Shown here piece after piece: positions 10,163 to 19,262 of a DNA stretch of 64,000 nucleotides. The translations under genes and the position numbers were made by a program. The notes under the pieces were generated by a model that was not told where the DNA came from, searched no databases, and saw nothing but the letters and a program-made list of their open reading frames with translations. This DNA is from Veillonella sp. T11011-6. GTDB lineage: Bacteria > Bacillota > Negativicutes > Veillonellales > Veillonellaceae. The DNA is taken from assembly GCF_002959755.1 (NCBI RefSeq), contig NZ_PPCW01000004.1, forward strand, positions 434,001 through 498,000, written 5' to 3'. Numbering within the stretch: the first letter of the stretch is position 1; each line of letters opens with the position of its first letter.

Positions 10163-12347
10163 CAGACTCTTCTTCTTGAACGTGGCTGGTCAATGTTTCT
10201 AGTAATTTCTTAGCCGCTACTGGCAAGACTGTACCAGGGCCAAAGATAGCCACTGCGCCATGTTCGCGTAGGAATTCATAGTCCTGAGCAGGGATTACGC
10301 CACCAATGGCAACCAATATATCTCCACGACCGCGTTTTTTGAGTTCTTCCACAAGTTGAGGTAACAATGTTTTGTGACCTGCTGCAAGGGAACTGAACCC
10401 GACGATGTGAACGTCATTATCCACCGCATCTTGCGCTGTTTCTTCTGGAGTTTGGAACAAAGGTCCGATATCCACGTCAAAGCCCATATCCGCGAAGGAT
10501 GTAGCGATAACTTTGGCACCGCGGTCATGACCATCTTGGCCCATCTTCGCAATCATGATACGAGGGCGACGACCTTCGAGTTCTTCGAAGTCATCTGCCA
10601 TTTGACGTACTTCTTTGATAACATCGTCATCTTCGTATTCGCTGGAGTATACACCGGAAATAGAGCGAATAACCGCTTTATGACGGCCACAAACTTTTTC
10701 AACAGCAAAGGAAATTTCACCCAAGGATGCACGAGCACGAGCAGCTTCAAGTGCAAGAGCAAGCAAGTTGCCTTCCCCAGATTCTGTAGCATTGGTAATC
10801 GCTTCGAGACAGGATTGAACCTTATCTTCATCACGGTTAGCACGCAATTGTTCGAGACGACGGATTTGCGCTTCTCGTACAGCCGTGTTATCTACGTCGA
10901 GGATATCCAATGGATCTTCTTTATCTAGACGATATTTATTGATACCAATGATTGCTTCACGGCCAGAGTCGATACGAGCTTGGCGACGAGCTGCCGCTTC
11001 TTCGATACGCATCTTAGGAAGACCTGTATCAATCGCTTTCGCCATACCGCCAAGGGATTCGATTTCTTGGATATGACCCCAAGCACGGCGAATCAATTCA
11101 TCAGTCAAGGCTTCTACGTAGTAGGAACCGCCCCATGGGTCGATAACTTTACATACCTTAGTTTCATCTTGAATGTAAAGCTGAGTATTACGGGCAATAC
11201 GAGCAGAGAAGTCCGTAGGCAACGCAATGGCTTCATCAAGCGCATTGGTATGTAGAGATTGGGTATGGCCCAATGCAGCACCCATCGCTTCCATACATGT
11301 ACGAGCTACGTTGTTGAATGGATCTTGTTCTGTCAAGGACCAACCAGATGTTTGGCTATGTGTACGAAGAGCCATGGATTTAGGATTTTCAGAACCGAAG
11401 CTCTTAATAATCTTAGCCCACAACATACGAGCTGCACGCATTTTCGCTACTTCCATGAAGTAGTTTTTACCGATTGCCCAGAAGAAGGACAAACGTGGAG
11501 CGAATTTATCTACGTGAAGGCCTGCATTTACACCGGTACGGATGTATTCAAGACCATCGGCCAATGTGTAACCTAATTCGATATCTGCCGTAGCGCCTGC
11601 TTCTTGCATATGGTAGCCAGAAATGGAGATACTGTTGAACTTAGGCATGTACTGAGATGTGTACGCAAAGATATCACCGATGATGCGCATGGACGTAGCT
11701 GGAGGGTAAATATAGGTATTACGTACCATGAATTCTTTCAAGATATCATTTTGGATCGTACCAGCCATAACCTTTTTATCAACACCTTGTTCTTCACCAG
11801 CTAGGATGTAGAACGCCATGACAGGCAATACGGCGCCGTTCATTGTCATGGATACGGACATTTGGTCGAGAGGAATACCGGAGAACAGAATTTCCATATC
11901 GAGGATGGAGTCTACCGCAACGCCGGCTTTACCAACGTCACCCACTACGCGAGGATGATCGGAGTCATAACCACGGTGTGTAGCAAGGTCAAAGGCGATA
12001 GACAAACCTTTTTGGCCCGCTGCCAAGTTACGACGGTAGAATGCATTTGATTCTTCGGCTGTGGAGAAACCAGCGTACTGACGTACTGTCCAAGGACGAG
12101 TTACGTACATTGTGGAATAAGGTCCACGCAAGAATGGAGGTACACCAGCCATGTAGTCAAGGTGTGTCATTCCTTCATAATCCATCTCTGTGTAGAGAGG
12201 TTTTAGTTGGATTTGCTCCATTGTCGTATTATATAAATCTTCAAAGCTTTTTCCTGTTTCTTTTTGAAGTTCAGCAAGCCATGCATCGCGAGATGTCGGC
12301 GACTGAGATCCCAAGCCAAGAGAGGAGAAGTCTGGATTTTTAAACAT
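10155..12347 (-). CDS. mutB: Methylmalonyl-CoA mutase, large (catalytic) subunit
   Basis: Adenosylcobalamin-dependent interconversion of succinyl-CoA and (R)-methylmalonyl-CoA, the key carbon rearrangement of the succinate-propionate pathway. The N-terminal TIM-barrel domain (about 1-560) is followed by a B12-binding domain with the DGHDRG (DxHxxG) motif that supplies the lower axial His, and GFSSLAAGH and GGVIPAQD further on. Length 730 aa is typical. I start it at the ATG 12345-12347 ([10 protein letters not shown]), 4 nt after the mutA stop; the longer frame begins inside mutA. It forms a heterodimer with MutA. Confidence 0.96.
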   Translation of the reverse strand: MFKNPDFSSLGLGSQSPTSRDAWLAELQKETGKSFEDLYNTTMEQIQLKPLYTEMDYEGMTHLDYMAGVPPFLRGPYSTMYVTRPWTVRQYAGFSTAEESNAFYRRNLAAGQKGLSIAFDLATHRGYDSDHPRVVGDVGKAGVAVDSILDMEILFSGIPLDQMSVSMTMNGAVLPVMAFYILAGEEQGVDKKVMAGTIQNDILKEFMVRNTYIYPPATSMRIIGDIFAYTSQYMPKFNSISISGYHMQEAGATADIELGYTLADGLEYIRTGVNAGLHVDKFAPRLSFFWAIGKNYFMEVAKMRAARMLWAKIIKSFGSENPKSMALRTHSQTSGWSLTEQDPFNNVARTCMEAMGAALGHTQSLHTNALDEAIALPTDFSARIARNTQLYIQDETKVCKVIDPWGGSYYVEALTDELIRRAWGHIQEIESLGGMAKAIDTGLPKMRIEEAAARRQARIDSGREAIIGINKYRLDKEDPLDILDVDNTAVREAQIRRLEQLRANRDEDKVQSCLEAITNATESGEGNLLALALEAARARASLGEISFAVEKVCGRHKAVIRSISGVYSSEYEDDDVIKEVRQMADDFEELEGRRPRIMIAKMGQDGHDRGAKVIATSFADMGFDVDIGPLFQTPEETAQDAVDNDVHIVGFSSLAAGHKTLLPQLVEELKKRGRGDILVAIGGVIPAQDYEFLREHGAVAIFGPGTVLPVAAKKLLETLTSHVQEEESDD

Positions 12348-12351
12348 GAGC

Positions 12352-14514
12352 TCACATCCCTTTCTTATCTTGTAACGTATGTAAGATTTCGTAGCAATTT
12401 GCACGAACGGAAATGAAGTCGTCTACGCCAGCTTCACGGTATACAGGCTCAAGGTCCTTAGGAGGCGCCCCTGCCAAAATAACTGTTACATTCGGCATAG
12501 TTTCTTTCAACTCTTTAGCGAGTGGTGGTACTAATTCTGGATATGTATCATCTGTGGAACAGATAACGACAACATCGGCACCACTTTCACGAGCAGCCTT
12601 CGCCGCATCAGCCGTTGTTTCATGACCATCGTTTTTAATAACTTCAAAAGCACCTACTTCGAAGAAGCCTGTGGAGAAGTCCGCACGAGGTTTATGTTGA
12701 GGGATTGGGCCCATATTAGCCAAGAATACCTTCACATTATCTTTCGTACGTTGTTTATACGCTTCCGTGCGCATGCGAAGTGCCTCGAATTGTTCAGTCC
12801 AGCGATGTGCTGTAATTGGTTCGATTGTTTCAGAAGCAATATCGCCGGCATCTAAAGCCTTACGGATTTGACGGATTGTCAATTTTTGTAATGCTCCAAG
12901 CTCGATAAGGCCTATCAATGCACCTGGTTCTGTTGTACTTGCTTCTAGAGTAGCCTGTGCTTTCACAACCGCATCAGCCTCTGCACCTGCCAAGTACTCA
13001 TCGATTTGAGCAGCTCGTTTTTGACGCAATGTTTCTTGATTTTCTGGTTTAGGATCAAGCAATTCTTCCGTCATGTTTGCATACATGTTGTTGCCAACTG
13101 CGACGTCCTTACGGAATGCAAGGTTCTTGAAGCGTTCTTCGAGGATGGCTTTCACTTGAGCTTGAGGGTAGCCTTCTTTCAACGCTGCAATAATGCCACC
13201 TTTAGACTCGATGGTTTGGAACTCAGTCCAAATTTTTTCACATAGTTCAGCCGCCAATGTTTCCACGTACCAGGAACCGCCTACAGGGTCCACAGGTTGA
13301 CGCAACTCGAATTCAGTTTGCAACATAACTTGGATGTTACGAGCAATACGGCGAGAGAAATCGTCCGCTTTGCGAATTGGTTGGTCAAATGGAGATACTT
13401 CAAGGCTGTTCAAACCGCCTACAACGCCAGAGAATGCTTGTGTCGTATTGCGCAACAAGTTTACATATGGGTCGTATACTGTTTTTGTGAAAGCAGATGT
13501 TCTGCCGTGTACATGAACGGCACGGTCCGCTTCTTCGGCCCCGAATGCTTCCATAATGCGAGCCCAAAGTACGCGCAAGGCACGTAATTTAGCAATTTCC
13601 ATAAAGAAGTTAGCACCTAAGGAGAATGTGAACATCATGCTCTTCGCGATGGTGTGAATATCGATATTGCGTTGTGCTAATTGACGCACGTAGCATACAG
13701 CCGTTGCCAATGCATAGGCAACCTCTTGCACATCGTTAGCGCCGCCATTAGCGTATACATCGCCGGATACAAGCACTGTTTTAAGCTCTGGAGCTTGCTC
13801 TTTAGCCCATACAACAGTATGTGCCATTTCATCAAAGGCTGTATCTAAGGAAATGTGCAAAGCACCATCTTTCGCCAAAACGCCGATAGGATCGGCACCA
13901 ACGAGACCTTTCAAGTCAGACGTTTGTTTTTTAGCGCCTTTCACTGTAGCCGCTAACATGCCAAGCAAGATGGCTGCAGAAGCACCAGTTTCAATGTACA
14001 AAGGATTTTCCTTCAAATTGAAGCGGTCAATCAATTGTTTGCAGTCATCCATGGTGGATACAGATGTACCACCAACGCCAACAGATGCGCCTACTTGCAC
14101 GTCTTGATCATGACGTGTTGCTTCATCTAGGCGGATGTTGTGAATAGTGCCACCCTTTACAATCTCGTATAAACTTGCATGATTAGCATCTTTAGGCAAA
14201 GAGTCATCTACATATTGGGATACACCCCAAGAGTCTTTAATATAACCACTTGCCTTAGTGCCACGTAGGAACTCACCTGCCCCAGGGTATACGCCCTTAG
14301 GAATTGCTTCTGCATGCAATGCAGGTGTGTAAATCGGCTGCAACGTAATACCTTCATAGGTTTTCGTGAACATCTTCTTATGGAAGTCGCCACCCTTTAA
14401 CGCCTTTTCAACCTCTGCCTGCCATTGTTCATACGTAGGTTTCTCAAATTCATCAAAGGATACAGGAGCTAATAGATCGCGTTCAGCATCCTTTGAAGTC
14501 TTTTTGTCAGACAT
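12352..14514 (-). CDS. mutA: Methylmalonyl-CoA mutase, small subunit
   Basis: A 720-aa non-catalytic partner of MutB. The barrel domain is recognisable ([42 protein letters not shown]). The C-terminal B12-type domain lacks a DxHxxG motif, having NMGPIPQHK where MutB has its cobalamin His loop, as expected for the beta chain. GGAGG precedes the ATG. It is the first gene of mutA-mutB-meaB, and a cobalamin riboswitch sits in its leader, so B12 supply should control the operon. Confidence 0.95.
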   Translation of the reverse strand: MSDKKTSKDAERDLLAPVSFDEFEKPTYEQWQAEVEKALKGGDFHKKMFTKTYEGITLQPIYTPALHAEAIPKGVYPGAGEFLRGTKASGYIKDSWGVSQYVDDSLPKDANHASLYEIVKGGTIHNIRLDEATRHDQDVQVGASVGVGGTSVSTMDDCKQLIDRFNLKENPLYIETGASAAILLGMLAATVKGAKKQTSDLKGLVGADPIGVLAKDGALHISLDTAFDEMAHTVVWAKEQAPELKTVLVSGDVYANGGANDVQEVAYALATAVCYVRQLAQRNIDIHTIAKSMMFTFSLGANFFMEIAKLRALRVLWARIMEAFGAEEADRAVHVHGRTSAFTKTVYDPYVNLLRNTTQAFSGVVGGLNSLEVSPFDQPIRKADDFSRRIARNIQVMLQTEFELRQPVDPVGGSWYVETLAAELCEKIWTEFQTIESKGGIIAALKEGYPQAQVKAILEERFKNLAFRKDVAVGNNMYANMTEELLDPKPENQETLRQKRAAQIDEYLAGAEADAVVKAQATLEASTTEPGALIGLIELGALQKLTIRQIRKALDAGDIASETIEPITAHRWTEQFEALRMRTEAYKQRTKDNVKVFLANMGPIPQHKPRADFSTGFFEVGAFEVIKNDGHETTADAAKAARESGADVVVICSTDDTYPELVPPLAKELKETMPNVTVILAGAPPKDLEPVYREAGVDDFISVRANCYEILHTLQDKKGM

Positions 14515-14693
14515 ATATGTGCCTCCTTTTCAACTCGAAACCATACCGAGAAACAGCGCACCGTACCTACAAATGTTATGCTTATACACCACCAAAGCTT
14601 TCCTATCTATGGATCACATCAACCTCAAATCTGTGTCCATCAGTTTACTAACAATAAAGCCTGATGTATATGCTCAACAGTCACTTTCAAGGG

Positions 14694-14731
14694 CAATAAA
14701 AAACGTGCCACCCAAAAGTGACACGTAAGGT
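14694..14731 (-). terminator. Riboswitch-linked intrinsic terminator
   Basis: On the minus strand ACGTGTCAC pairs with GTGGCACGT and is followed by TTTTTTATT. It lies between the cobalamin aptamer and mutA, so it is probably the expression platform that ends transcription when B12 is bound. Confidence 0.75.
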
Positions 14732-14804
14732 TCCTTGTTGAAAAGTATGCCAAAAAACACTGAAACCAGCATACCTCAATCCCCTTCCTATCGCTCGTAG
14801 GTAC

Positions 14805-14975
14805 ATAACGGTGATTATCAAATAGGCAGTTCTCCTGGCTCGGGCTCATCGCCTTGCTTTCGCCTTCCCAGATTGCTCCAGTGACATTTTTGAAAGCAGG
14901 CTCGTCCTTACAGTGGCGGGACCGCATCGGCTTGTACCGATTTCTCTATTAAGTCTTGCGACACCTATTCTCTAT
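14805..14975 (-). promoter_or_regulatory. Cobalamin (B12) riboswitch
   Basis: Read on the minus strand the segment contains the family landmarks in order: GGTGTCGCAAG, TTAATAGAGAA (AATAGGGAA-like), GCGGTCCCGCCACTGTAA, a CACTGG element, CTGGGAAGGCG, GAGCCCGAGCCAGGAGAA and the distal GCCTATTTG. These match the conserved cores of the AdoCbl aptamer. It lies about 290 nt upstream of mutA. Its ligand is the cofactor of the downstream mutase; the direction of control is inferred from the terminator that follows. Confidence 0.9.
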
Positions 14976-15252
14976 ATTCGTTGTTCTAAGACCAATATAG
15001 TGTAAGATTATGCACAAAGTCAATGAACATAACAGTTAATCATAAGTATCAAATTTTAGGTTATAACTAATGCATATTTAAAATGATAAAAACTCATCAC
15101 TTTCAAATACACGTATTCATCGCTATCAAATATACGTATTCATTGTCTGCAAATCGAGTTATAAATCGAGTACAAATCATCATAAAATCTAAGCCCACGC
15201 ACAAATGCAAACACAATGCGTGATATAATGAATACAATCACAAGGAGGCATT
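14976..15252. other. Intergenic region between divergent mutA leader and rarD
   Basis: An AT-rich stretch that should hold the promoters of the riboswitch transcript and of the RarD gene. An imperfect repeat of about 20 nt containing CACGTATTCAT / TACGTATTCAT occurs at about 15104-15144. Nothing else is recognised. Confidence 0.4.
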
Positions 15253-16149
15253 ATGGAGCATACAAGTAAAAAAGGTCTAATGACAGCCCTTAGTTGCTAT
15301 ATCATCTGGGGCTTACTCCCTCTCTATTGGGCATTATTAAACCATGTTTCACCATATAATATACTGGCGCAGCGCATTATCTGGTCAGGCATTTGCATGG
15401 CCATCGTTGTATTTGGCTTACATTTTAAACAGTTCAAAAAGGACTTTCAATTACTAAAAGAACAGCGCTCACAACTATTACTACTGTTGCTAGCATCAGT
15501 CATCATCAGCGTAAATTGGTTTACCTACATTTGGGCCATCGCCAACAACCAAGTTATGGACACGAGCCTTGGCTATTACATCAACCCACTCTTTAATGTA
15601 GTGTTAGGTGTCATCCTATTTAAAGAGGTTCTATCTATACCGAAAAAACTAAGCGTCCTCATCGCTACCATCGGCATCGTCTTGCTCACCTATCAAGTGG
15701 GATCCTTGCCGTTAGTGTCGATGATCCTCGCCGTTTCCTTTGGTCTCTATGGGGTCGTCAAAAAGAAACTACTCATCTCTCCCTTTACGAGCATCGCCTT
15801 TGAGGCTTGGCTATTAACACCACTAGCCTTATTCTATACGACTATGGTCGATAATACAGTGTGGTCCTATTTTGGCACAGATTGGTATACATCCATGCTA
15901 CTCATAGCCTGCGGTCTAACAACATCGGTTCCATTAGTGCTATTCTCCTATGGGGCCCAACTATTGCCGCTCAACCTACTAGGCTTCCTTCAATATGTAT
16001 CTCCAACTATTGCTTTATTGCTAGCTATTTTCTACTTTGGTGAAAGCTTTGGCACACCGCAAATGATTGCCTTCGGTTGTATCTGGATAGCCTTAGTGTT
16101 GTTCTCATTATCCAATCAAATTACAACGCGCATTAGCCTAAAAAAATAA
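15253..16149 (+). CDS. rarD: RarD-like EamA/DMT-family transporter
   Basis: A 298-aa inner-membrane protein with ten hydrophobic segments arranged as two EamA repeats. The N-terminal GLMTALSCYIIWGLLPLYW and LAQRIIWS segments and the SVNWFTYIWAIANNQVMDTS-type stretch are hallmarks of RarD. E. coli RarD is linked to chloramphenicol sensitivity, but the natural substrate is unknown. AAGGAGG lies 5 nt before the ATG. It is a single-gene transcript with its own terminator. Confidence 0.9.
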   Translation: MEHTSKKGLMTALSCYIIWGLLPLYWALLNHVSPYNILAQRIIWSGICMAIVVFGLHFKQFKKDFQLLKEQRSQLLLLLLASVIISVNWFTYIWAIANNQVMDTSLGYYINPLFNVVLGVILFKEVLSIPKKLSVLIATIGIVLLTYQVGSLPLVSMILAVSFGLYGVVKKKLLISPFTSIAFEAWLLTPLALFYTTMVDNTVWSYFGTDWYTSMLLIACGLTTSVPLVLFSYGAQLLPLNLLGFLQYVSPTIALLLAIFYFGESFGTPQMIAFGCIWIALVLFSLSNQITTRISLKK

Positions 16150-16167
16150 GCAATATAATAATCAACT

Positions 16168-16213
16168 AAAAAAGCTGTATCAAATGATATCCTCATTCGA
16201 TACAGCTTTTTAT
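16168..16213 (+). terminator. rarD terminator
   Basis: AAAAAGCTGTATC pairs with GATACAGCTTTTT just after the rarD stop; it can act in both directions. Confidence 0.75.
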
Positions 16214-16326
16214 ATAATACTTACATTAACTTATGCTTATATAATATCCACACTAAGTTACGCTTATATGATGCTCATACTTATATTAACTCATATATAA
16301 CGTATCCGTCTTAAACCGTATTAACT

Positions 16327-17229
16327 CTATTGATCCAATTCATTCATATTGGTGGTATTCATATTGGAAATATAACGGTTATAGGCCTCAACCATATGTT
16401 TATAATCGTTATCTTGTTTGGATCCCATATAGGTACGAATGGCACCAATCGTAGAGTTTACAGAGGTCTTAACAGGGTCATACTTAGGGCTAGAAATACC
16501 ATTCGCTAAATCGCCAATGGCTTGTAGCTCTTGATTGATAGCATTTACATCTGGTTCTTTTTCACTATCTAGCTTTTCTAGGACTGCAGTAAGTCGCAAA
16601 GAAACCTCTTGTGCAGCGGCTGCATTTTTCTTACCTGCATCGCGCAATTGTTGTAACCGTTGTTGCAATCGGTCCGTGTTAATCTTATGCATCAAATTAT
16701 CAAAGTCAGCATAAATAGGAATAAATTGTTCGTATAACTGAACATATTTAGGACCTAATTGTTGCTCCTTAGCATAGTTATCTGTAGTATACCCTTTAGA
16801 TTTATAATATGCATCAAGTTCTTCCGCAACCGGTGTAATTTCGTTCAATTTTGAAAGTAGCTTATCTAAAGGCTCCTTCATTTCATCATAAGGAACCCCC
16901 GCTTGCTTAGCCTCTTCTAATTCTTTTTGTAGCTGTTTAAAGTTCGGTGCATTAAATACAGTTAAATGCTGCCCCGCTTTTAACTCATTAAGAGTTGGTC
17001 TATTCGCATAATCAAACATTACAGCCATGCGATTAAATCGGCTTATGGCTTTCACATATTGATTAAATAACTGTACCTGATCCTGCTCAGACCGTTGCGC
17101 AATTTCCTTACGACTCTGTTCAGTGCCCTGCCATAGCTCAGACATACTACACCCGCTCAACAATAAGGGGGATGTCAACGTCGCCGCACACAACACAGCC
17201 ATTGCAATCCGTTTACCCAATGGTTTCAT
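16327..17229 (-). CDS. DUF3829-like lipoprotein (copy 2)
   Basis: A 300-aa lipoprotein, paralogue of 7721-8611. The lipobox is LSGC; the mature part is helical with conserved GVPYDEMKEPLDKLL, NYAKEQQLGPKYVQLYEQF and GKKNAAAAQEVSLRLTAVL segments. I use the ATG at 17227-17229 (MKPLGKRIAM), which aligns with the paralogue start and has GGAGAG upstream; the frame runs 10 codons further. The two copies are about 8 kb apart with unrelated neighbours, so this is an older duplication. Confidence 0.72.
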   Translation of the reverse strand: MKPLGKRIAMAVLCAATLTSPLLLSGCSMSELWQGTEQSRKEIAQRSEQDQVQLFNQYVKAISRFNRMAVMFDYANRPTLNELKAGQHLTVFNAPNFKQLQKELEEAKQAGVPYDEMKEPLDKLLSKLNEITPVAEELDAYYKSKGYTTDNYAKEQQLGPKYVQLYEQFIPIYADFDNLMHKINTDRLQQRLQQLRDAGKKNAAAAQEVSLRLTAVLEKLDSEKEPDVNAINQELQAIGDLANGISSPKYDPVKTSVNSTIGAIRTYMGSKQDNDYKHMVEAYNRYISNMNTTNMNELDQ

Positions 17230-17358
17230 GATGAATTCTCTCCTTTCATCAATATACAACCCAATTTATATACCTTAATTATATACCAATATGATTTATA
17301 TAAATAGAATTAATGCACATAACTCATACATCTAGTTTGTCAAGTGACTAATAGAGTC

Positions 17359-17381
17359 AGGGGTGACCATTGGTCACCCCT
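17359..17381. other. Palindrome shared with 1892-1920
   Basis: AGGGGTGACCA-T-TGGTCACCCCT, a perfect 11-bp inverted repeat around one base, followed on the plus strand by TGTTTTCCTTT. It lies between the divergently transcribed lipoprotein and hicA, a position that suits an operator better than a terminator. Confidence 0.5.
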
Positions 17382-17476
17382 GTTTTCCTTTATATACAGT
17401 TAGACTATAAATAAGAATATATAACTCCTAACAATTGTTTTATACGTATACACGTGTTATCATAAAAGGAGAGCAT

Positions 17477-17653
17477 ATGAAGGATAAAGATCTACTAAAA
17501 CTGCTACTCAAAAACGGCTGGAAGGATGTACGGCAACGCGGCAGTCATCATCGTTTGAAAAAGGATAATCAAGTTGAAGTGATTGCCGTACACGGAAAAG
17601 ATGTACCTGCCGGCTTATTAAATGCAATTTTAAAGCGTACGGGACTAAAATGA
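17477..17653 (+). CDS. hicA: HicA mRNA interferase toxin
   Basis: A 58-aa protein of the HicA double-stranded RNA-binding-like fold. LLKLLLKNGWKDVRQRGSHH contains the conserved GSHH catalytic His motif, and the C-terminal IAVHGKDVPAGLLNAILK is family-typical. It cleaves mRNA and is neutralised by HicB. The ATG at 17477 has AAAGGAG upstream; the longer frame has no ribosome binding site. hicB follows 9 nt later. Confidence 0.93.
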   Translation: MKDKDLLKLLLKNGWKDVRQRGSHHRLKKDNQVEVIAVHGKDVPAGLLNAILKRTGLK

Positions 17654-17662
17654 GGAGGACCT

Positions 17663-18040
17663 ATGAAATTTATATACCCTGCTATAATCCATGATGATGC
17701 TGATGGTTTCTGGGCTGAATTTCCAGACTTAGAATATACCAGCAGTACTGGCTCAACGTTAACAGAGCTCGTAACTAATGCGCAAGAGGCTATGGAACTA
17801 TATATTTTAGGAGCTTTAGAAGATGGGGAAAGTTTACCTACACCTACATCTATTCGCAACTTACCTTGTACGGATACAACGTATCCTACATTAGTACAAA
17901 CAGATATTGATTTAGCTAAAAATAGTAAATCCGTAAAGAAAACCTTAACAATTCCTGCCTGGCTAAATGATCGAGCGTTAGCTAAAGGAATTAATTTTTC
18001 TCAGCTTTTACAAGAAGCATTAGTAGAGAAAACAATGTGA
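17663..18040 (+). CDS. hicB: HicB antitoxin
   Basis: A 125-aa antitoxin with an N-terminal HicB RNase-H-like fold (YPAIIHDDADGFWAEFPDLE, then A.EAMELYI) and a C-terminal DNA-binding segment of about 35 residues (KKTLTIPAWLNDRALAKGI) like ribbon-helix-helix antitoxins. It binds HicA and autorepresses the operon. GAGGA precedes the ATG. The module appears intact. Confidence 0.92.
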   Translation: MKFIYPAIIHDDADGFWAEFPDLEYTSSTGSTLTELVTNAQEAMELYILGALEDGESLPTPTSIRNLPCTDTTYPTLVQTDIDLAKNSKSVKKTLTIPAWLNDRALAKGINFSQLLQEALVEKTM

Positions 18041-18056
18041 ATGTAAATTTACATCA

Positions 18057-18470
18057 TCAATTGCTCAGCAAAATTAGGACTATTGTCCACGCAATAACTG
18101 CTAAGGTGAGTAATATGATACAAAGCATCCACAGAATTATTACGAAATAGAGCAATAATTTTAGTACATATAGCACATCAAACCATATGCTATGGCGATC
18201 TTCTAATCGCGCCATAAATTCGGAGAGATGGCGCACCAAAAATGGAACCTTCACATTAGGATTTAGCTTCTTCCAGTACAGCATAATATACGGTGTTACA
18301 AAACATCCTACAAATACTAAGTATGTAAGGAATAGAGGTGTTTCTATATTATGTTGGGACATAAACCCTGACCAGTCTACGACCATTAGACCACCAAGGT
18401 ATAGAAAAACAAACCAATATATAAATCCTATCGCCTTTATAATAAGGCGAATCATATGTTTCACATCCAT
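18057..18470 (-). CDS. Small membrane protein of a local paralogue family
   Basis: A 137-aa protein with about four hydrophobic segments. The central motif LYWKKLNPNVKVPFLV followed by helices is shared with the products of 38654-39097 (ILYCPGLNPRKRMPDWIV), 43752-44153 (LWCKRLPPDFNKPQIYY) and 45865-46320 (LWYEKLYPVFDKPKMYY). It follows the TPR lipoprotein gene with 2 nt between and is probably coupled to it. Function unknown. Confidence 0.7.
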   Translation of the reverse strand: MDVKHMIRLIIKAIGFIYWFVFLYLGGLMVVDWSGFMSQHNIETPLFLTYLVFVGCFVTPYIMLYWKKLNPNVKVPFLVRHLSEFMARLEDRHSIWFDVLYVLKLLLYFVIILWMLCIILLTLAVIAWTIVLILLSN

Positions 18471-18472
18471 GC

Positions 18473-19072
18473 CTATAATCCTACTAATGTTTTAAATCGC
18501 GCATTATTGTGAAAGCGTTCAAAATGGTCTTGTTCAGCAGCTACGGCTTTCACAGATGGATCAATTTTAATTGCTTTTTCAAGCCAATCAAGGGACTTCG
18601 TATCATCCCCTTGGTCTGCATAAATGGTAGCAATACCGTACACAGACCAAGCGTTACTAGGGTCCTTTTCTAATACCTTTTCAAACCATTGTTTAGACTC
18701 ATTTAACTGGCCTTGTAGTTTATACACCATGGCTATGTTGTAGTAATTAGCTACGTTATTAGGATCTAGGTCATATGATTTTTTAGTATCTGTTAAGCCC
18801 TTAGCTGTATCACCATTTAACGCCGTAGCGAAGCCACGGATGGAGTACGCCTCAGCATTATTAGGATTATCCTTAATAGAAGCTGATGCTTCCTCAATAG
18901 CTTTAGCATAATCGCCAGAGGATAAAGCCTGCTTAGCTGCCATAACACGAGCATCTTGCTCTGTTTTAGCTTGTTCGTTAGCTGTTGTAGGTTTAGTGTC
19001 TTGCTGGGTCTTAGTCTCTGTGCCACAACCTAATAGGCTAAGCAAACAAAGACATAATAGAATATATTTCAT
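18473..19072 (-). CDS. TPR-repeat lipoprotein
   Basis: A 199-aa envelope lipoprotein. The signal peptide MKYILLCLCLLSLLGC ends at a lipobox Cys16. After a Thr/Gln-rich linker come about four tetratricopeptide repeats (for example GDYAKAIEEASASIKDNPNN, then AYSIRGFATALNGD, YYNIAMVYKLQGQLNES and YGIATIYADQGDD). TPRs mediate protein contacts; the partner is unknown, perhaps the small membrane protein encoded 2 nt downstream. Confidence 0.82.
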   Translation of the reverse strand: MKYILLCLCLLSLLGCGTETKTQQDTKPTTANEQAKTEQDARVMAAKQALSSGDYAKAIEEASASIKDNPNNAEAYSIRGFATALNGDTAKGLTDTKKSYDLDPNNVANYYNIAMVYKLQGQLNESKQWFEKVLEKDPSNAWSVYGIATIYADQGDDTKSLDWLEKAIKIDPSVKAVAAEQDHFERFHNNARFKTLVGL

Positions 19073-19203
19073 ACAACACCTCTATATTATCTATATATAC
19101 AACCACATTATGTCGTATATATTCATTATTTAATATGATGACAATATGTAGTAGTAACTTATAATTTATTTAATACCATTACAATTATACCAAAACTATA
19201 TAC

Positions 19204-19235
19204 AAAAAAGGACGAGCCGCAACTCGTCCTTTTTC
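19204..19235 (-). terminator. Terminator of the D-lactate dehydrogenase gene
   Basis: AAGGACGAG-CCGCAA-CTCGTCCTT with flanking A- and T-runs, about 30 nt after the stop codon. Confidence 0.8.
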
Positions 19236-19262
19236 GTTATATGGTAGGTAATGTTATAAATC

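Noticed and set aside
10295-13587. Many open frames of 60-184 codons opposite the mutA and mutB genes
   Set aside because: They are antisense shadows of strongly conserved coding sequence and lack ribosome binding sites.
14640-14927. A 95-codon open frame on the minus strand over the mutA leader
   Set aside because: It lies entirely on the cobalamin riboswitch and its terminator, has no ribosome binding site and no protein-like composition.
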